Positions 20,901 through 33,400 of a stretch of DNA of 64,000 bases are shown piece by piece. Location of the stretch: contig NW_019091495.1 in assembly GCF_001949145.1 (NCBI RefSeq), forward strand, positions 187,813 to 251,812, written 5' to 3'. Within the stretch, counting starts at the first letter, position 1, and every line of letters starts with the position of its first letter. A program made the translations under genes and the position numbers. The notes under the pieces are model-generated. The model did no database searches. It was not told the DNA's origin and saw only the letters and a program-made list of their open reading frames with translations. The stretch comes from Acanthaster planci (taxonomy: Eukaryota > Echinodermata > Asteroidea > Valvatida > Acanthasteridae).

Positions 20901-23593
20901 TCACACTTGACAATTTTCAACCTTGTGCCAACCCTGCGTCAACCCCGAGATTGACTTCAACCTGGGTTGAACTCAACCCTGCTCTGGACCAGGGTTGAGA
21001 TTTTCAACCCGGGTTGAAAATTGTTTGTGCTTATTTCTGGGTCGAACTCACCCTGATAAGCCTAATTCATACGAAACAAGTGTGAAACTATGCTGGGCTG
21101 AATGCAGGGTTGAAAAATTCAATTTTCAACCCAGGGCAGCCATGGGCTGGCCCAGGGTTGAGAGGCTGTAGTGTCAAAAGGCCTATAGACATATCTTCAT
21201 GCTGTCCACATCCCACAAGAGAGTTTCCGAGTTGGAAGGCTTGGAAAAAACGCCAGCTTTTTGGCCTGTCCATTTGTTTACATTGTTCATCTTGTGTCAA
21301 TAGGATTAAGCTTCTGTTGTTGTAATCCTTTAAAGTGTAAGTGCTGTATTGTTTTGTTGAGATGTTGACCCTCAATTTTTGCCTTTTTTTGTGCACCTGC
21401 TGTGTACAAACGTATTGAACTTACATTTTAGCTGTTTGCTAGCTGTTTTCAGCTTTAAATTTAAGTGGCCACTCACACCCCTGTATCCTGTATGGCACTT
21501 CACACTTCTGTGCAGGAAAGAAGTTCCAGTGAATTCAAGGATCTCAGGCAATTGTTTGGCCAAAAGATTTAACAGATAAGAAGCTGGGGAAGGTGTTGAA
21601 ATGTAAACAGCGGAAAGGCAGTGGAAATAGGGTCTCTCCCTCCCTCTACTGGAGCGTTTCCCTTATATCAAATAAACCTCAAATTTAACCCCTTTGCGCC
21701 GGGAAGCAGCTGTAGCCGCCGTAAAAATTGAGATCCTCAGCCTGCTTTTCAGCTATTATTCTCGGCCCACGCTCGAGCGAACACGGTGAAAGAAGGCAGA
21801 CCCTGGCTCTTGTATATATGATACATGTAATTGGTCTTTGTGCGTAGCCCAGAAATGAAAAGACTGATTTTGCATCATAATCATCAGCTTCACAATAGTC
21901 CCCACTTTGAAAAGAGGCAATGGGAATGTGGAAGTGTGAGTAGAGCCGCATGCCACCGAACAATCAGCCTCTTCACCGTGTAATTCAAAGTGTGCAGAGC
22001 ATTCAAGGCCACAAACTGAGAATTTGCGGTTTGGCAGGTGGCCTTCGTGGCCAAGCAAGGCTGGAATTCTTGGAGTCGGCTTTCGGGAATTCCCGTTGTC
22101 AAGGGGTTAAAAGGAATAGGAAGATGCATTGGTGCTTGTTTGTGCTTTTATCATTTTTTTTTTTTTTTACTTGAAGGTGAAGATTTACAGGAAGACTCTT
22201 GCAGCCAGGATTTGTCCCAGGAACAAGACGAGATCTGCCTGGATAGCTCACTGTGTCATTCCAACCATAGATCGTCTTCCCAGCTTCCCAAGTGTGACGG
22301 AGGCAAGCCGCTCGACTGTGTGCACTGCGGGGAAGAGCAGGAGGTGTGTAGAATTGAACCAAACAAGTTCCATCAAGATACTGGAATGACAGGAGCAGCT
22401 TTTAAAGACTTTATGAATATGTAGCTTGCTTTGGAGAATTTATGACATTTCACTGTAAGTGCGATTTTGCTGGTATCCTCCAGTTGTGGATGTCGATAAC
22501 GACAGCTTACTAATGAAATAAAAGGTTTCGATTCTACGCTGGTTACCACCTCCTCCCTCTGAGAAGTTAAAGGGAGAACTGAGCATCGACATACTTAGCC
22601 CTTGTTAAAGCAAAATCTTCCCTGGTATACATGTACATGCACTGATTACATTATGTCAACATATTACAAGTGTGTGTAAACCATTCAAGTGCTCACATGT
22701 TTTAGACCATAGGCAATTCTCACCAGTTATTTTGCTGGGACCATTCAGGCATTTTGACATCGCCGTTTCAAGTACAAATATCTTTCTTTAACCTGTTAGC
22801 AGCTGTTCTCTTATATTTGCAGAGTTCCACTGGTTTAAAAAATACCGCAGAATAGGCTAAAAATCCCATCATCACTTGCATTCCTACTGAGCAGTTAAAA
22901 CTATGACTTTGTTTTTATCAACAGGTTTGAAATTGTAAAGCTCAATTGTTAACTCAAGTTCTTGACCGGAATAAATTTTGCCCTTCCCACTTAATGCTAC
23001 GGGCTGTCTTGTTCTTCATTCCCAGGTAACAAAAGAAGTCGACCAGGTCCAAAAAATCTGCCAGTGTTCCACAGAGGCTCAGCTGCGGCGTGCTGTAGGT
23101 TGGACATCCACACTGCAGGACATGCTAGAGGTGGGTCTTGAAAATCTAGCGTACCATTCTGTGTCCTTACACCCTGGATAGATGGTCCTTCAAACCAAGT
23201 TACGGTGAAAGCCGTAAAAAGAAGGATATCATTCTGAATAGGAGAGTTGATTATTTTTTGAAGTACCAATTTTCTGAATAATTTCATTGGGGCATTTTCA
23301 TTTCCCGTCAGTTTAGATTCATGGAAATAGCAATGCAAGTTGTCAATTTTTAAATTTTCCTGCAGGGTTCGTGTTCGTCAGACGAGGAGCCGGTCATCTC
23401 CCAGGAGGAGATCCGACGGTTCCGCGACAGTCACAAGTCGCTGGACCGGCAACGTAAGAAGCTCCGCGCCAAGATACGGCACCGCTACAACAAGAAGTTT
23501 GCCCTGCAGCAGAGTGCCAACCACCAGGGGGATGGATTCACGGTCCAAATCCAGAGCATAGCCCGGGAGATTGGCGGGGTCACTGTGGAGTAG
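8959..23593 (+). CDS. GGNBP2: Gametogenetin-binding protein 2, complete, 13 coding exons
   Basis: Coding exons are 8959-9081, 12212-12307, 13017-13129, 13807-13953, 14673-14771, 15209-15319, 16250-16453, 16860-17034, 18093-18359, 19046-19265, 22177-22343, 23026-23130 and 23366-23593. All join in phase (2055 nt, 684 residues; the vertebrate protein has about 700). Family blocks are FKRRQLPL near residue 30, VPCVGCRRS at 103-111, LRKHRFCGECKTKVMRAY from about 226, the Cys-rich GYCSALYEGIRCCP segment, ERHAKTIDIAQEEVLTCLG, a Lys/Arg-rich nuclear-localisation-like stretch at 382-401, and SSDEEPVISQEEI near the C terminus. In mammals this Cys-rich protein binds gametogenetin and is needed for spermatogenesis; no enzymatic activity is known. 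The start could also be the second ATG at 8968 (MGLAKLV), which aligns better with the vertebrate N terminus. Confidence 0.93.
10492..10659 (+). mobile_element. TTAA-flanked element, family C, cut by assembly gap
   Basis: TTAA at 10488-10491 is followed by CCCCTTCTCATCAGGAAGCG and about 150 bp closely matching the left part of the complete element at 21689-22106 (shared words AAAATTGAGATCC, GGCCCACGCTCGAGCGAAC and GAAAGAAGGCAGACCCTG). The copy runs into the N gap. Confidence 0.75.
10660..11205. other. Assembly gap (546 N)
   Basis: This is an unbroken run of N within GGNBP2 intron 1. It begins inside a family C element and ends inside a family A element, so the gap probably reflects collapsed or unresolved repeats. 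Its true length is unknown. Confidence 0.99.
11206..11272 (+). mobile_element. Right end of a family A TTAA element after the gap
   Basis: The sequence GTGCTGTAAAACCAAAGG with GGAGGG, followed by TTAA at 11273-11276, matches the right end of the complete element at 15405-15547. The left part is inside the gap. Confidence 0.7.
13605..13680 (+). mobile_element. Truncated family A TTAA element
   Basis: TTAA at 13601-13604 is followed by CCCTCCTATGCTGAAGTCAC and the left half of family A, including AACACCTCAAAGAAGCACAG. The similarity stops after about 75 bp and no right end follows. It lies in the GGNBP2 intron 13130-13806. Confidence 0.7.
15355..15598 (+). repeat. Tandem copy of a GGNBP2 exon end and donor region, split by an element
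   Basis: The sequence 15355-15400 repeats the last 40 or so bases of the coding exon ending at 15319 (ACAACGGAAGC, then TACCTGAGAAAACA against TACCTAAGAAAACA). After the family A element the similarity resumes: 15552-15598 matches intron sequence 15323-15354 (CAAAACTGTACTTTGAGG against ATAAAACTGTATTTACAGG). The copy is not needed for the reading frame and its donor is interrupted. Confidence 0.65.
15405..15547 (+). mobile_element. Complete 143-bp TTAA-flanked element, family A
   Basis: The element runs from CCCTCCTATGCTGAAG to AAAACCAAAGGAGGG, flanked by TTAA at 15401-15404 and 15548-15551. The outer ends are inverted (CCCTCC and GGAGGG). It has no coding capacity, so it would need a transposase supplied in trans. 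TTAA target sites and CCCT ends point to piggyBac-type transposition by family knowledge. It sits exactly where the duplicated exon copy would have its splice donor. Confidence 0.8.
17088..17522 (+). repeat. Dispersed repeat D, copy 1
   Basis: It begins CCTCGAGCAGAAGCACCCCC and ends GCCCTCTCTTGGTCCCGCTC. The same two edges bound 24351-24530. The reverse complement of the right edge recurs near 29025-29048 (CCGAGCGGAACAAAAGAGGG). Copy 1 is about 250 bp longer inside than copy 2. It lies in a GGNBP2 intron (17035-18092). The superfamily is not identified. Confidence 0.5.
18360..19045. other. GGNBP2 intron between the basic-region exon and the Cys-rich exon
   Basis: This is an AT-rich intron without recognisable repeats or coding sequence. 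Other GGNBP2 introns with nothing to report are 13954-14672, 14772-15208, 16454-16859, 22344-23025 and 23131-23365. Confidence 0.5.
19728..20699. mobile_element. Candidate solo LTR, 972 bp
   Basis: The left end TGTTGGGACTCGG and right end CCACGGCCCAACA form 7-bp inverted termini of the TG...CA type, with TTAG directly repeated at 19724-19727 and 20700-20703. The interior has a TATAAAAGG word near 20250 and no coding sequence. This fits a solitary LTR left by recombination, but the orientation is unclear and a DNA transposon with short inverted ends is not excluded. It lies in GGNBP2 intron 19266-22176. Confidence 0.5.
20860..21165. repeat. CAACCC/GGGTTG-rich inverted repeat block
   Basis: The words GGGTTGA and TCAACCC recur more than ten times in both orientations, for example CAACCCGGGTTGAAAATTG and CAATTTTCAACCC. 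The block can fold extensively. No target-site duplication is visible. Confidence 0.5.
21689..22106 (+). mobile_element. Complete 418-bp TTAA-flanked element, family C
   Basis: TTAA at 21685-21688 and 22107-22110 flank a body that starts CCCCTTTGCGCCGGGAA and ends TTCCCGTTGTCAAGGGG, giving imperfect inverted ends (12 of 17 positions). There is no coding capacity. It is inserted in the GGNBP2 intron just before the exon at 22177. A second copy at 10492 is cut by the gap. Confidence 0.8.
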
Positions 23594-24900
23594 GGGAATA
23601 ACATTGCTGTCGTCATACTTAGCACAAGGGGGGGGGACTTACGACAAGGGGGGGTATTCAATTTTATTGTGGACGCTCGTCGTTACCCTTGCCGGAATGA
23701 AAAGAATGCATTTGTATAATCAGAAATTGTATTTCCTCCACACAGTCTGCCCGTCATAAATTAATTATAATCCATTGGCATGGCAACGCACAACAATGAA
23801 TTCAGGCTTGTCAAATTTTGCCTGTGATGAGTTTCGGTCCCTGTACAGTGTGTAGAAGCGTATTTTATTTTTGTGTTTGTGCATGTATGCTGGCCACTCC
23901 ATGAGTTGCATTTTAGCGTGACCGGCATTCTTTGTGGAGGAAAGCGAACCCCTTACAGTAAGAAGTGGCTGCATATTGAAGGAATCATAAGGCACTTGGG
24001 ACGGAAACAGCATATCTGAAAGAAACGAATCCCTTTCGATCAGTTTGTGTAATGGCCACCTAGAAATTATCACAAAAGGTGCTGTCGACCACTAATCCTT
24101 CAAAATTCTTCAAAGGAAATGCAAGGCCTCATGGGTGACTTACTGCCATGATCAGGGTGAACATACTATGCCTATACAGAGGTGTAGACCCACTTACTAT
24201 GGAAACAAAACCTTTCTACTGAGATTTCAAAGAAACCAGCAATCACTTTCCTCATTAGTTACCGATTGAAATTTCTAGAGCCAAGATAGGTGGGATTTTT
24301 CTATCAAAGTATTATCTTTTGGGTTAGTAGTGTTGTACCTGCGCAATTCGCCTCGAGCAGAAGCACCCCCTCATTGATTGAAAATAGCAGCATTGGTTGA
24401 TTTTGTTGGTAGCAATGCGACCATGACATGTCCATTTCCTAGTCGTTGGTGAACCGGCAAAGTTCAGTTCTGACCAAAGGAGCCTCCAGTGCCAAGGAAA
24501 CAGCACCCTCTCTTGGTCCAGCTCAAGGCCCATACCACACCGGCTGTTTGACATCAGCTCTTGTTCTTTGCTCATTGCCTGGCACCCAAACAGGGCGCTG
24601 GGAAGGGCTGATGGGTTTGAACTGTGATTGGCTACATTGTGCACAACCTGCGACCGTGAGGTTATCACTTCCTGTCGGCGAAGCGTTATTTAAATTTTTT
24701 GGTTCGCCAATGGCAATGCTTTGGCACAGCCAAAGTGTAGGCTATATCATAAAAACATGGCCTTGGTACAACCACAGTGTTTTAATTTATCTTCTCACTA
24801 AGTATCACTGATCAAGTATCGTTTGGCGATATATTTCAAATCATTGGTTATCTTGATCAATTTTGGATGAACGAATAAAGTGTTGCGAGACTAATTTCTG
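23594..24900 (+). terminator. GGNBP2 3' UTR with candidate polyadenylation signal
   Basis: After the stop at 23591-23593 come two G-runs (23627-23636 and 23648-23654). The first clear canonical signal is AATAAA at 24874-24879. Repeat D copy 2 (24351-24530) lies before it, so the UTR would include that repeat. An earlier non-canonical signal cannot be excluded. Confidence 0.4.
24351..24530 (+). repeat. Dispersed repeat D, copy 2
   Basis: The edges CCTCGAGCAGAAGCACCCCC and ACCCTCTCTTGGTCCAGCTC match copy 1 at 17088-17522, with a shorter interior. Confidence 0.5.
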
Positions 24901-27400
24901 CAATGAGGAAGAAAAATTGGGGGAGAAAATGCACTGAGCGAGTTCACGGGCCAGGCAGAAATTTACCCACAATTCTCTGTGCGTCGTTAGCTGTCACCCC
25001 ATGTGATGTATTTCCTTACTAAAATCTGTGCAAGGCCATCAGCCCCTTCCAGGGCCCTGTTTGGGCCTTGAGCGACAAACAAACTCTAGTTCCTGTCTCA
25101 TACCCATCATACCTGCAGTCATCTTATTTAGTTTTGAATCATCTTCTTATACTGTACTAATGCCACATTCAGTTTCATACCCAATCATGCATATTTCCCC
25201 CCATTTTCAAAACAGTGTTTCCAGTTTTGTCATGATCACTCAACTTATTCTAAAACTTTGCTCTGTTCTGAAGCACATGAACTCGCGGATTTGTGAGGAA
25301 GAGTGCATTAATGTTTGTTTCTGTAGTCGTGGGCATGTTTCCCTTGGTATTAACTGAACCTGTTCAAGTATACACATCCAAGTCAAGCCATATTACGTAA
25401 CTGGTGGACAGAAATGAATCTATCACAGTGTAACGACAACATGAACACCTAATGTGTGTTACAGACAGGCTTTTTTTGACATTTTCTGAGAATCTGCAAA
25501 GACTGCTAGTCTTTCATTTTGTTCAGCTTTTTTTTCCTTATAATTTTTTTTTTCAAAGTTTGTGATACAGGAATAAATTGTCCCCACTTATGCTTTATGG
25601 CTTGAAACAAAATTGACCATGTTGCTTTTAGTAATTGCATATATAAACTGTTTGGGTTAACCAAAATATCTTCAAGAACTTGCAAAACGTCTCATAATGT
25701 AAGTTAGTGATTGAAATGAAAATAATTGAAAACTTGACGTGGAAATTTGTCATTATACGCTGAATGTGCTTGCTAGTGACCTTTTGGGTTAAATATTGAA
25801 TGTACGTGAAGAGCAGTCATAAGTGGAGCCGTGGATTAAAAAACAAGCAATATGTCAAAGTCCACTTTCTGAGGTTTGTTTCTTTTTGCATTCTTGTCTT
25901 TGTTTTTAGGACCTTGAGTTTGAGCAATGGTGATTCTGTTATGCATTTGAATTATTATGAAGGAAGTTAGCCTTTCAATGACGTTAACCATTTAAAATTT
26001 TTTTTAAATAATAGTCTGTCCTTCATTCAAACGGTTTCATTACAGTCATGTATGTCGTATGTCATGTACGTTTATGTCCTGATATGACCAGGTGGGGAGG
26101 ATCAAAGCTAGGATGAAGCATTCAGACTCAAATGTTTGTGTAAAAGTCATGGCCGTGCAATGCGACGCAGAATCTCAGGCTCAATGCAGGCGACTCAAGA
26201 TCTCCTTTCACACGATCCTCAAATGTCCTAGCACCTTCTCCCACTTTTTCACACATGACAAGTAACAAAGGTTAATGATTCATTTCTGTCCTTTATTAAT
26301 TTCAACTTAACCCCAAAAATGTACATGTACGCCCATAGTACTCATGAGCATAAGGAGTGCTGGTGAACACAGTTTACAGTATGTTTTGGCTTAACGACTG
26401 TGATGGAGACTAACATAAGGTCAAAATATCCGCAGTTGCGCAAGAAAATAGTTCCCTGTCATTTTGCGGAAGACAAACTTCACTTCATTGTGTAACAGAT
26501 TTGTCCCTCAGAATTCATTCTGTCGTTTTATAGTGTGATTTATTTTATAAACGAATATGGGAAAATTTGGTGGAGATAAAGAAACTGATGAGACGTGTTG
26601 ACATTTCCCCACATGTAGCTTCCTGATTGATTTTGGTGTCACATTGAAAAGCGAACCCATAAAGAATTTCGCGCACGAATGGCGCTCACACATGCGCGTT
26701 GCATGCAATACGCTAGATAGGTACATGTATGTATGTACTGTATGTACATGTACAGTATGTATTTCAAAGAGCGAAGGTCTTTTAGGAAAGAAGCGCGCAC
26801 GTACGTGAGGCGCGCGCGTACAGCTGTTCTCGAATAACATCTCACTGGGCATAGCTTTTGGAACCGATAGCTAATGTTTATTCGTCATATAGAGCTGGAC
26901 ATAATTCCCAACTAAGTGCAGATCTACTCACTGGATATCCATGGAGTTCTTCACCACTCTGCCAATCGTGCTGACTTTTGTTTTTTACAATTTCATGCAA
27001 CTTTCTGTTTGTATTAATGCATCAGAACTTTCAAGTCAAAATTATCGACTATTGGCATGATGTTTACTCGATTCATTCAAATTCAATTGAGAATTTCAAT
27101 CTAAAAGTAAATTTAACCCGGAAGAAATGGATATACAACAATTACCATTTCGAAGATTTCCCTGATAGATGAAATTCGGAAGTGCTTGAAAGGAGTCTAG
27201 TCTAAACGGCGTAACACCGCTTCCCCCTTTTCATTGTGGTGCATTTTAACACGAAGCACCTAAGTTAACCGGAACTAGGTTCATCGTTGGCGGGTCACCG
27301 GGTGTGGTTATCGATTCTATCTTGTAGCTGCTTTCAAATTTCACGAAAAACTACTCAATTCTTAGTGCTTTATCCTCTGAAATAAAGCTAGGTACTAATC
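24901..27400. other. Intergenic region GGNBP2 to 14-3-3
   Basis: No gene is recognisable. A palindrome-rich patch of ATGTACATGTA-type words lies at 26715-26762, and a GCGC-rich patch follows at 26790-26825. The 14-3-3 promoter should lie in 27190-27400, but no TATA box or other firm element stands out there. Confidence 0.4.
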
Positions 27401-30400
27401 ATGGATGATACCGAACGAGAGTCACTCGTGTACACTGCTAAGTTGGCCGAACAGGCAGAGAGATATGACGGTAAGGTCCGGCTGAAATTAGACGTGAATG
27501 CAGAGAGAAATGAATTCTGGTTGTTAGGAGTCGTTCTCGACGTATTGTGTGAGAAGGCCGCTGTGGCACTATGTCACGTCGGGTTACGTACCTCATGTCA
27601 TGCACGTTTTTTTACACCACTTGCATGACTTGTGTCGTCATTGCTGGATCATAGCCAGGAGTGGTCGGCTTTTATTTTTGTCATGTTGTCCCGGCCAGTT
27701 TGGCGAAGTGCTGCACAGGTACATGGCAAAATCTTCAAAAAAAAATTGATGAATTAGTCGGGCCACATTCCTTTTTGTAACATCCCAGGGCCTCGGTCTT
27801 GACGGTGATGAGACAGGTCATGATGTACTGTCATGACTGTGGGACATTAAGAATGCACAACCTGGGGAAATGCTCGGCCTAAATACACGAAATAGGTTTA
27901 AAATAGTTTTATTCAGCTGCTTATGAAGAAGGCATAAGCCCTAGGCCAAACTTGATAGGCCTTTTTTTTGCCTGGAGTTAACCTTGTTGGCCGCACTTCA
28001 AACATTAAACAAGTGACCTGCTTTACTAAGTCAGTGGATAAGATTGAACATGCTCAATGTTTTACTTTTTAGGGGCTTCAAGATTTTCACTGACTAGGGC
28101 CTAGGCCCAGACCCTTCTTTGGTGCCTTTTTTTGTAGGCCTAGGCCTATTCACATTGTCACAGAACCATGAATCAGGAAAATGCATTTAAATGTAGGATT
28201 GAATGTAAAACATTCAAGAATATTAGGCCTAGGCTTTGGAAGAAAAGGTGCATCACCAGATCACAGGGAATTTATCCAGGCACACTTCTGACATCATGTG
28301 TAGTATTTTGTGTAGTATAGTGTTTTTCCCGACTGTAAACCCTCATAATATTGGTCATGCTATTTAGCGCCAAAAAGCGTCAACACATACAACGAAGCAT
28401 CAACAACTCGAAAGTACCCTCTAAAGATTTAAAAGTGATTTTATCATAGTTTGGAGACGCTAAGACCTGCCACTGTGTAAGAGAAACATCGAATTCGCTA
28501 CAATTGGTTTAGTTATTCCGCCATTATTCCCAAGAAACGTTGAAGCGCAGTTGTAGGACAGCACAGGCTGCAATCTGATACCCCTTTGAGGGGTTGTCTA
28601 TTGCAGTATACAGTGGGAGAGCTGTGTATCTTTGTGCTGCTGACCAACTGACCAAAGGAGTGACTTCTGTACTGGAGGTCTGAGGACACTGTACAATGTG
28701 AGCACCATATTGGCTTTGCAAAACAGGAAAAAGCTGAGAACTAAAAGTGGAGACTGGGCTAACCAGAAAGGTTGCATTTGCCTTTATATGATTGACAAAA
28801 CCTTCATAGTAGACCTGTTTCTTTTATCAGTTCATCAGTTATATTCTTCTCTTCATTGTTTTCTTATTTGCTGACATTGCATGGACCTGCTTTACCTGAG
28901 AGATCGGACATGTTGGGTGCATGCCCAAGTAGTCAGTGACTATTGGATTATGAAATCACTCTGCAGTAATCAAGTGTGAGCACTGACATGGTTGGATTGC
29001 TTGGATTAGTGTCAATATATCTGCTCCGAGCGGAACAAAAGAGGGCGTGTTTTTTTTTTCAGTACTCACTGCACAGGCGCGCATTTATAAATGGAGATTA
29101 ATGGCACGTTTGACGCGGAGTACGGTGAGTACACGTACTATCAATTTATTCCTTAATGCATGGTCTCTGGGTACACGCAGAACGTGTGCAAGAACCTGCT
29201 TGGAAAACTTACTACATGTACCATCTGTCTTTCTTTTGCCGCTTGGGGGTGCGCTTCAACTCGGGGTGGATTGGGGGGCTAAACTTGCTTGCTGGTCAGC
29301 TGTGCAAGAGTGATATGCTTTTGGCACTGGTACATGTAGTTTGTAAAATCCTGCCTAGCAACTCAAACAATGGATGGTACAAGTGTGTACACTGTACATA
29401 CATAGTCTGTTTCTTGCCCATTTGTAGATTCCAATGTCCTTTGTGTGTTCAGTAGGTGCTACAAGCTTTCATCAACAAAATCATGATATAAGCATGGTAT
29501 GTTTCACTTGTCATGAGATCTACATATTCATTGTACCTATCACCCCAGCTTTGTTAATTAATTAAGCCTGATCTCATTTCCACATCCCAGGTATTCCAAG
29601 CTCCATGGTACCCAGGCGAATCCTCTAGGACACACTTGAATCCAACAATCTAACAGAATCCAGGTGTTCGAGCTTAAGATCTCTAGGCCTCTGTTCCCCA
29701 GTACTGAACCTACATGTACCATTGAATTATCATGGGCTCAGTTCAGTGAAAGGAATTTATGTTGTCACAGAAAGACTTGTACTTCAATCTGTTGATGCAT
29801 ATGGAGCGTACATTGGGTCAAAATGCACTGTTTGTCTGTTCCAAATTTTACACGTCATTCCAACCCATGCATGGGGCTAATGACAGTGATGTAATGCCTT
29901 CAGGTCCTGCAGCCAGGATTTCCTGAGTAGCCTCTAATACAAATAAGAGTTGAGATCATGTATTGAGAAAAGGCCGATGTTAACTTGGTTACTAATATGA
30001 CTGCAGGTTCCTAACACGAAACTACATGTCATTAGAAGGTAGGCATGATATCTTCTTGAAACCCATTGTTCAAACAAGAACAGATTTAATTAAGCGGGCC
30101 AAAACATTCAGCAGGACACATGTATTTAGATTATCTTAGGAGCCAATACCATTTTATGTAAAACAAGTTCTGATCAAATGCTCCAACTTTAAAATGTTTT
30201 GGGTTTTTTAGGGGTAAGTCCTTGGTAAACTTGGTATTATGTACACATCTTCCTGTGCAGTTTTTCCTTGAATCAGCTAATTTCCTCTTTCTGCTCATGG
30301 AATTACAAATTCAAAAAGACTGCAGATTTGGAATTTCCTTCTCTGTATTTGCCAAATGCATGAATGTACGAAGCCAATACTAGGAATGTGCAATCTGCAT

Positions 30401-33400
30401 AGTGGGTGACATTAATCCTAACCGCCTAGGCCCTTTTGGATAGGTACCCTCAATCCTTCAAAATCCTCCAACTGCCCCCTTGAAAATATTGGATACAGCC
30501 TAAGTCCAAAATCCTCTGGTACTTCTTGAATATGTTCTGGGGAGCGGTGCCCACTGCCTCAATCCTTCCAAATCCTTCAGCAATTCTTATTATGTTGAGG
30601 CAGTGTGACTGGTATCCTGGAGCAGTATGGAGGGTCTCACATATAATGTGGGTGTGAATTTCTGCATGGCTGACCACAAACAACACAAGTTCTAACCCGC
30701 AAGCTTGAGACAATGCATCCTTTGTAATCAGCAGTGCAATTTTACCATGCAGCCTGAATCCTGGAAAGTCTTCCATAGCGCCCAGAGGATTTTGAAGGAT
30801 TAAGGATGATTAGGGTTAATCTAAGAGGCTTGATGTTTGATGGTATACACAGAATCAAAGGATTTTGTATGGGTGACTGGCAGCTGATTTCACGAAACGT
30901 GATGTAACTTTGAACTATGCATACGCGTTGCACTACAAATTTATGCCGCAGCTGTGCAACTGTAGTTGATTTCAGCGAAAACTTGCCTAACCAGGCCTTG
31001 TATTTCTTTTTTTTTCTAGGGCACTGCCATTTGGCATTTGTGGACTGACTTAGATGAAAGGGACTAATGCCAAACATGAGGGCATTTAATGCCATCAACA
31101 TACCAAAGTAATGGGCATTCATGCCATCTCAAATTTTGGGTTTTTTTTTTTTAGATTGCATGAAAATCAGTATTCATTTGGGCCTCAGAAAAAGTAGGAT
31201 ATACATTTTACCTGAACACCGTGATTAGTGCCGAACGAGCAGCTGAGTGTTGACAGGCTTTGGCCCATTTTGACTTCAGCCGTTCCTTCCTCGGCATTCT
31301 GCCTACCACAAAAACTAGCCAGGCCAAGTCACCTGAGTGATTTTGTACACAACGTACATGAGAATCAGGGTAGTCCCGATCGACCAATGTCGTGTATGTA
31401 CAGTTGGGATCATGTGCGGCGCGTAGCACTAAACTGCAAACCCTACATTGCGATGTTAGTTAAAATACTGCAATGACCATACAATTGTCCCATGTGCATG
31501 AAAAACATGGAGCTCTCAATACACCGTTAACATGTACCAGTTGATGAGTGCTTAGTTTTAAACCAACATTATTGCATGGTACATTAAAATGTTTGGCTTG
31601 GGCATGCGCTGTTATGTTCAGTCGTTGGATAGGCTGGGGGGTTGTTACATGGGAACACTGCCTGTACCGCGCTGGCGATGGTACAGTGTGCATGGCACGG
31701 GCCGGGCCGCCGGTGCGGGGTGGGCTGAGTGTACAATATCCCCACATACACACCGTGCACGCATGCCCTGTATATGCATGCATGTGTTCCGGTCGAATGT
31801 GAACAATCATGGTAGGATGTGTATGTCGCTTCCCATGCTGCTTTCCATGCACCTCACTGAACGGGGGCAGTCGATATGCACGTGTTGGGTACTACAGCCA
31901 AGAGAAAAAAAAGGGCACTGCCATCTTGGCGGTGAAACACGGTCACTTTGCCGAGGCACCACAGCCAAAAGAGAGGGTCACCGAGGGCAATGGCCGTCGT
32001 GGCCGCTGCAGAATTCAAGGCCTGCGTAAGAGAAGTTGCGCTATTGCCTAAAGTTTTCTGAAATCGGCTGTAGATCTTGTTAGCTATAGTCAATCATGAC
32101 ATTCAGGAGTGGCAGGTCTACGGGCAGTGGTAAATTTGTTACTTTTGCCATTCCTTGGCCATGTTGGCAAAGGTTTGTCCTTTGTGTGTTATTTGTATGT
32201 GCCTTCCCTCTTTTTTTGTGACCATATTGTCTTCCTTTTTTTTTGCAGTAGCAAATGATAACAATAGTGTCAATAGGCTATTATATTTCATGACAATGTA
32301 CTATACTTGGTAAGAATAACTGAACTTCTGAATTTGAAATTTGTTTGGAGATGCATGGATTTCGATATTGTCTGGCAAAGGCTAAAAACCTAAGGTCCAG
32401 AATTTTCTGCTTTGTAAAATTCAAATTCTGCTTTCTTCTGCTTTCCAAGTTTATCATTTTTCGCATGTTCATTCATTCCACATCAATATACATTACCCCC
32501 AGCTATAGCGTGTTGCAGAGGCGTACAGGACTCTGATGTATCATTCATAAGAAGTTCAGGCAATGGCTGTTTCCTCAGCCACTTGCTGATTTTGCCTGGT
32601 GTCATATATGCAAAACGTACGGGGCAAATTCACTAATGTCAAAGCTCCGCTCCACCGCGCGTGCAATAACCAATGACGTTTGGCACCTACATCCAGACAC
32701 AAGGGTATTGTACAGTTTATTTGTGTACGCATTTTCACTTATGTGGAAAGGTGCCCTGCTAAATGCGCAGCGTGCTTTCGACATATTAGTTGGTACATTG
32801 ACATGCTCGTAACATTGCAGAAAATAATTGTATGCGACATAACACTTTTTATAAGCTTTGTGAGGAGCAAACACTAAATCAAAAGGTAGATTTGCTGACT
32901 GTTATTCTTGGCCACTAACAACAAACACTTTTATTTCTAGAGAAAAGTACATGTGCCTGTCCATCAGCAACGCTTTAAATAGTGCCTAAATCAGTCGCAA
33001 ATGCGACCAAAAATTTTGCTAATGCAATCATATTTTCAACATCTAGTTGCCATTTGTGACTTAAGATGGCTTAAAAACTACATACCAATGTATTTGTACA
33101 ATTTTGAGTATGCTTAAAATAAAAAAAGCAATGATTATGTACTCAAAGTTCGTCCCGGAAAAGTATAGAAATGGCAGTGCAAGTTGCATCGAGTCGCACC
33201 GAGTGCGCTGTTCATGTACATATACCATACTTTACATGTACGCTGTACATGTGCCGCGATCACACCTGCACGGTTTGGTTGGTTCCCGATCTTAACATAC
33301 ATTGTTGATGCACTGTATACAAACACCAGGGCCATTTTACAAACCACGGCATGGCAAGGGCTCCATTTTTGCTGTTTTTTTTTCTGCAGCGTAAATGAAA

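Noticed and set aside
31589-32029. A 146-codon + strand open frame in the 14-3-3 intron
   Set aside because: It lies in a GC-rich patch where stops are rarer. Three overlapping frames are open and none shows a recognisable domain.
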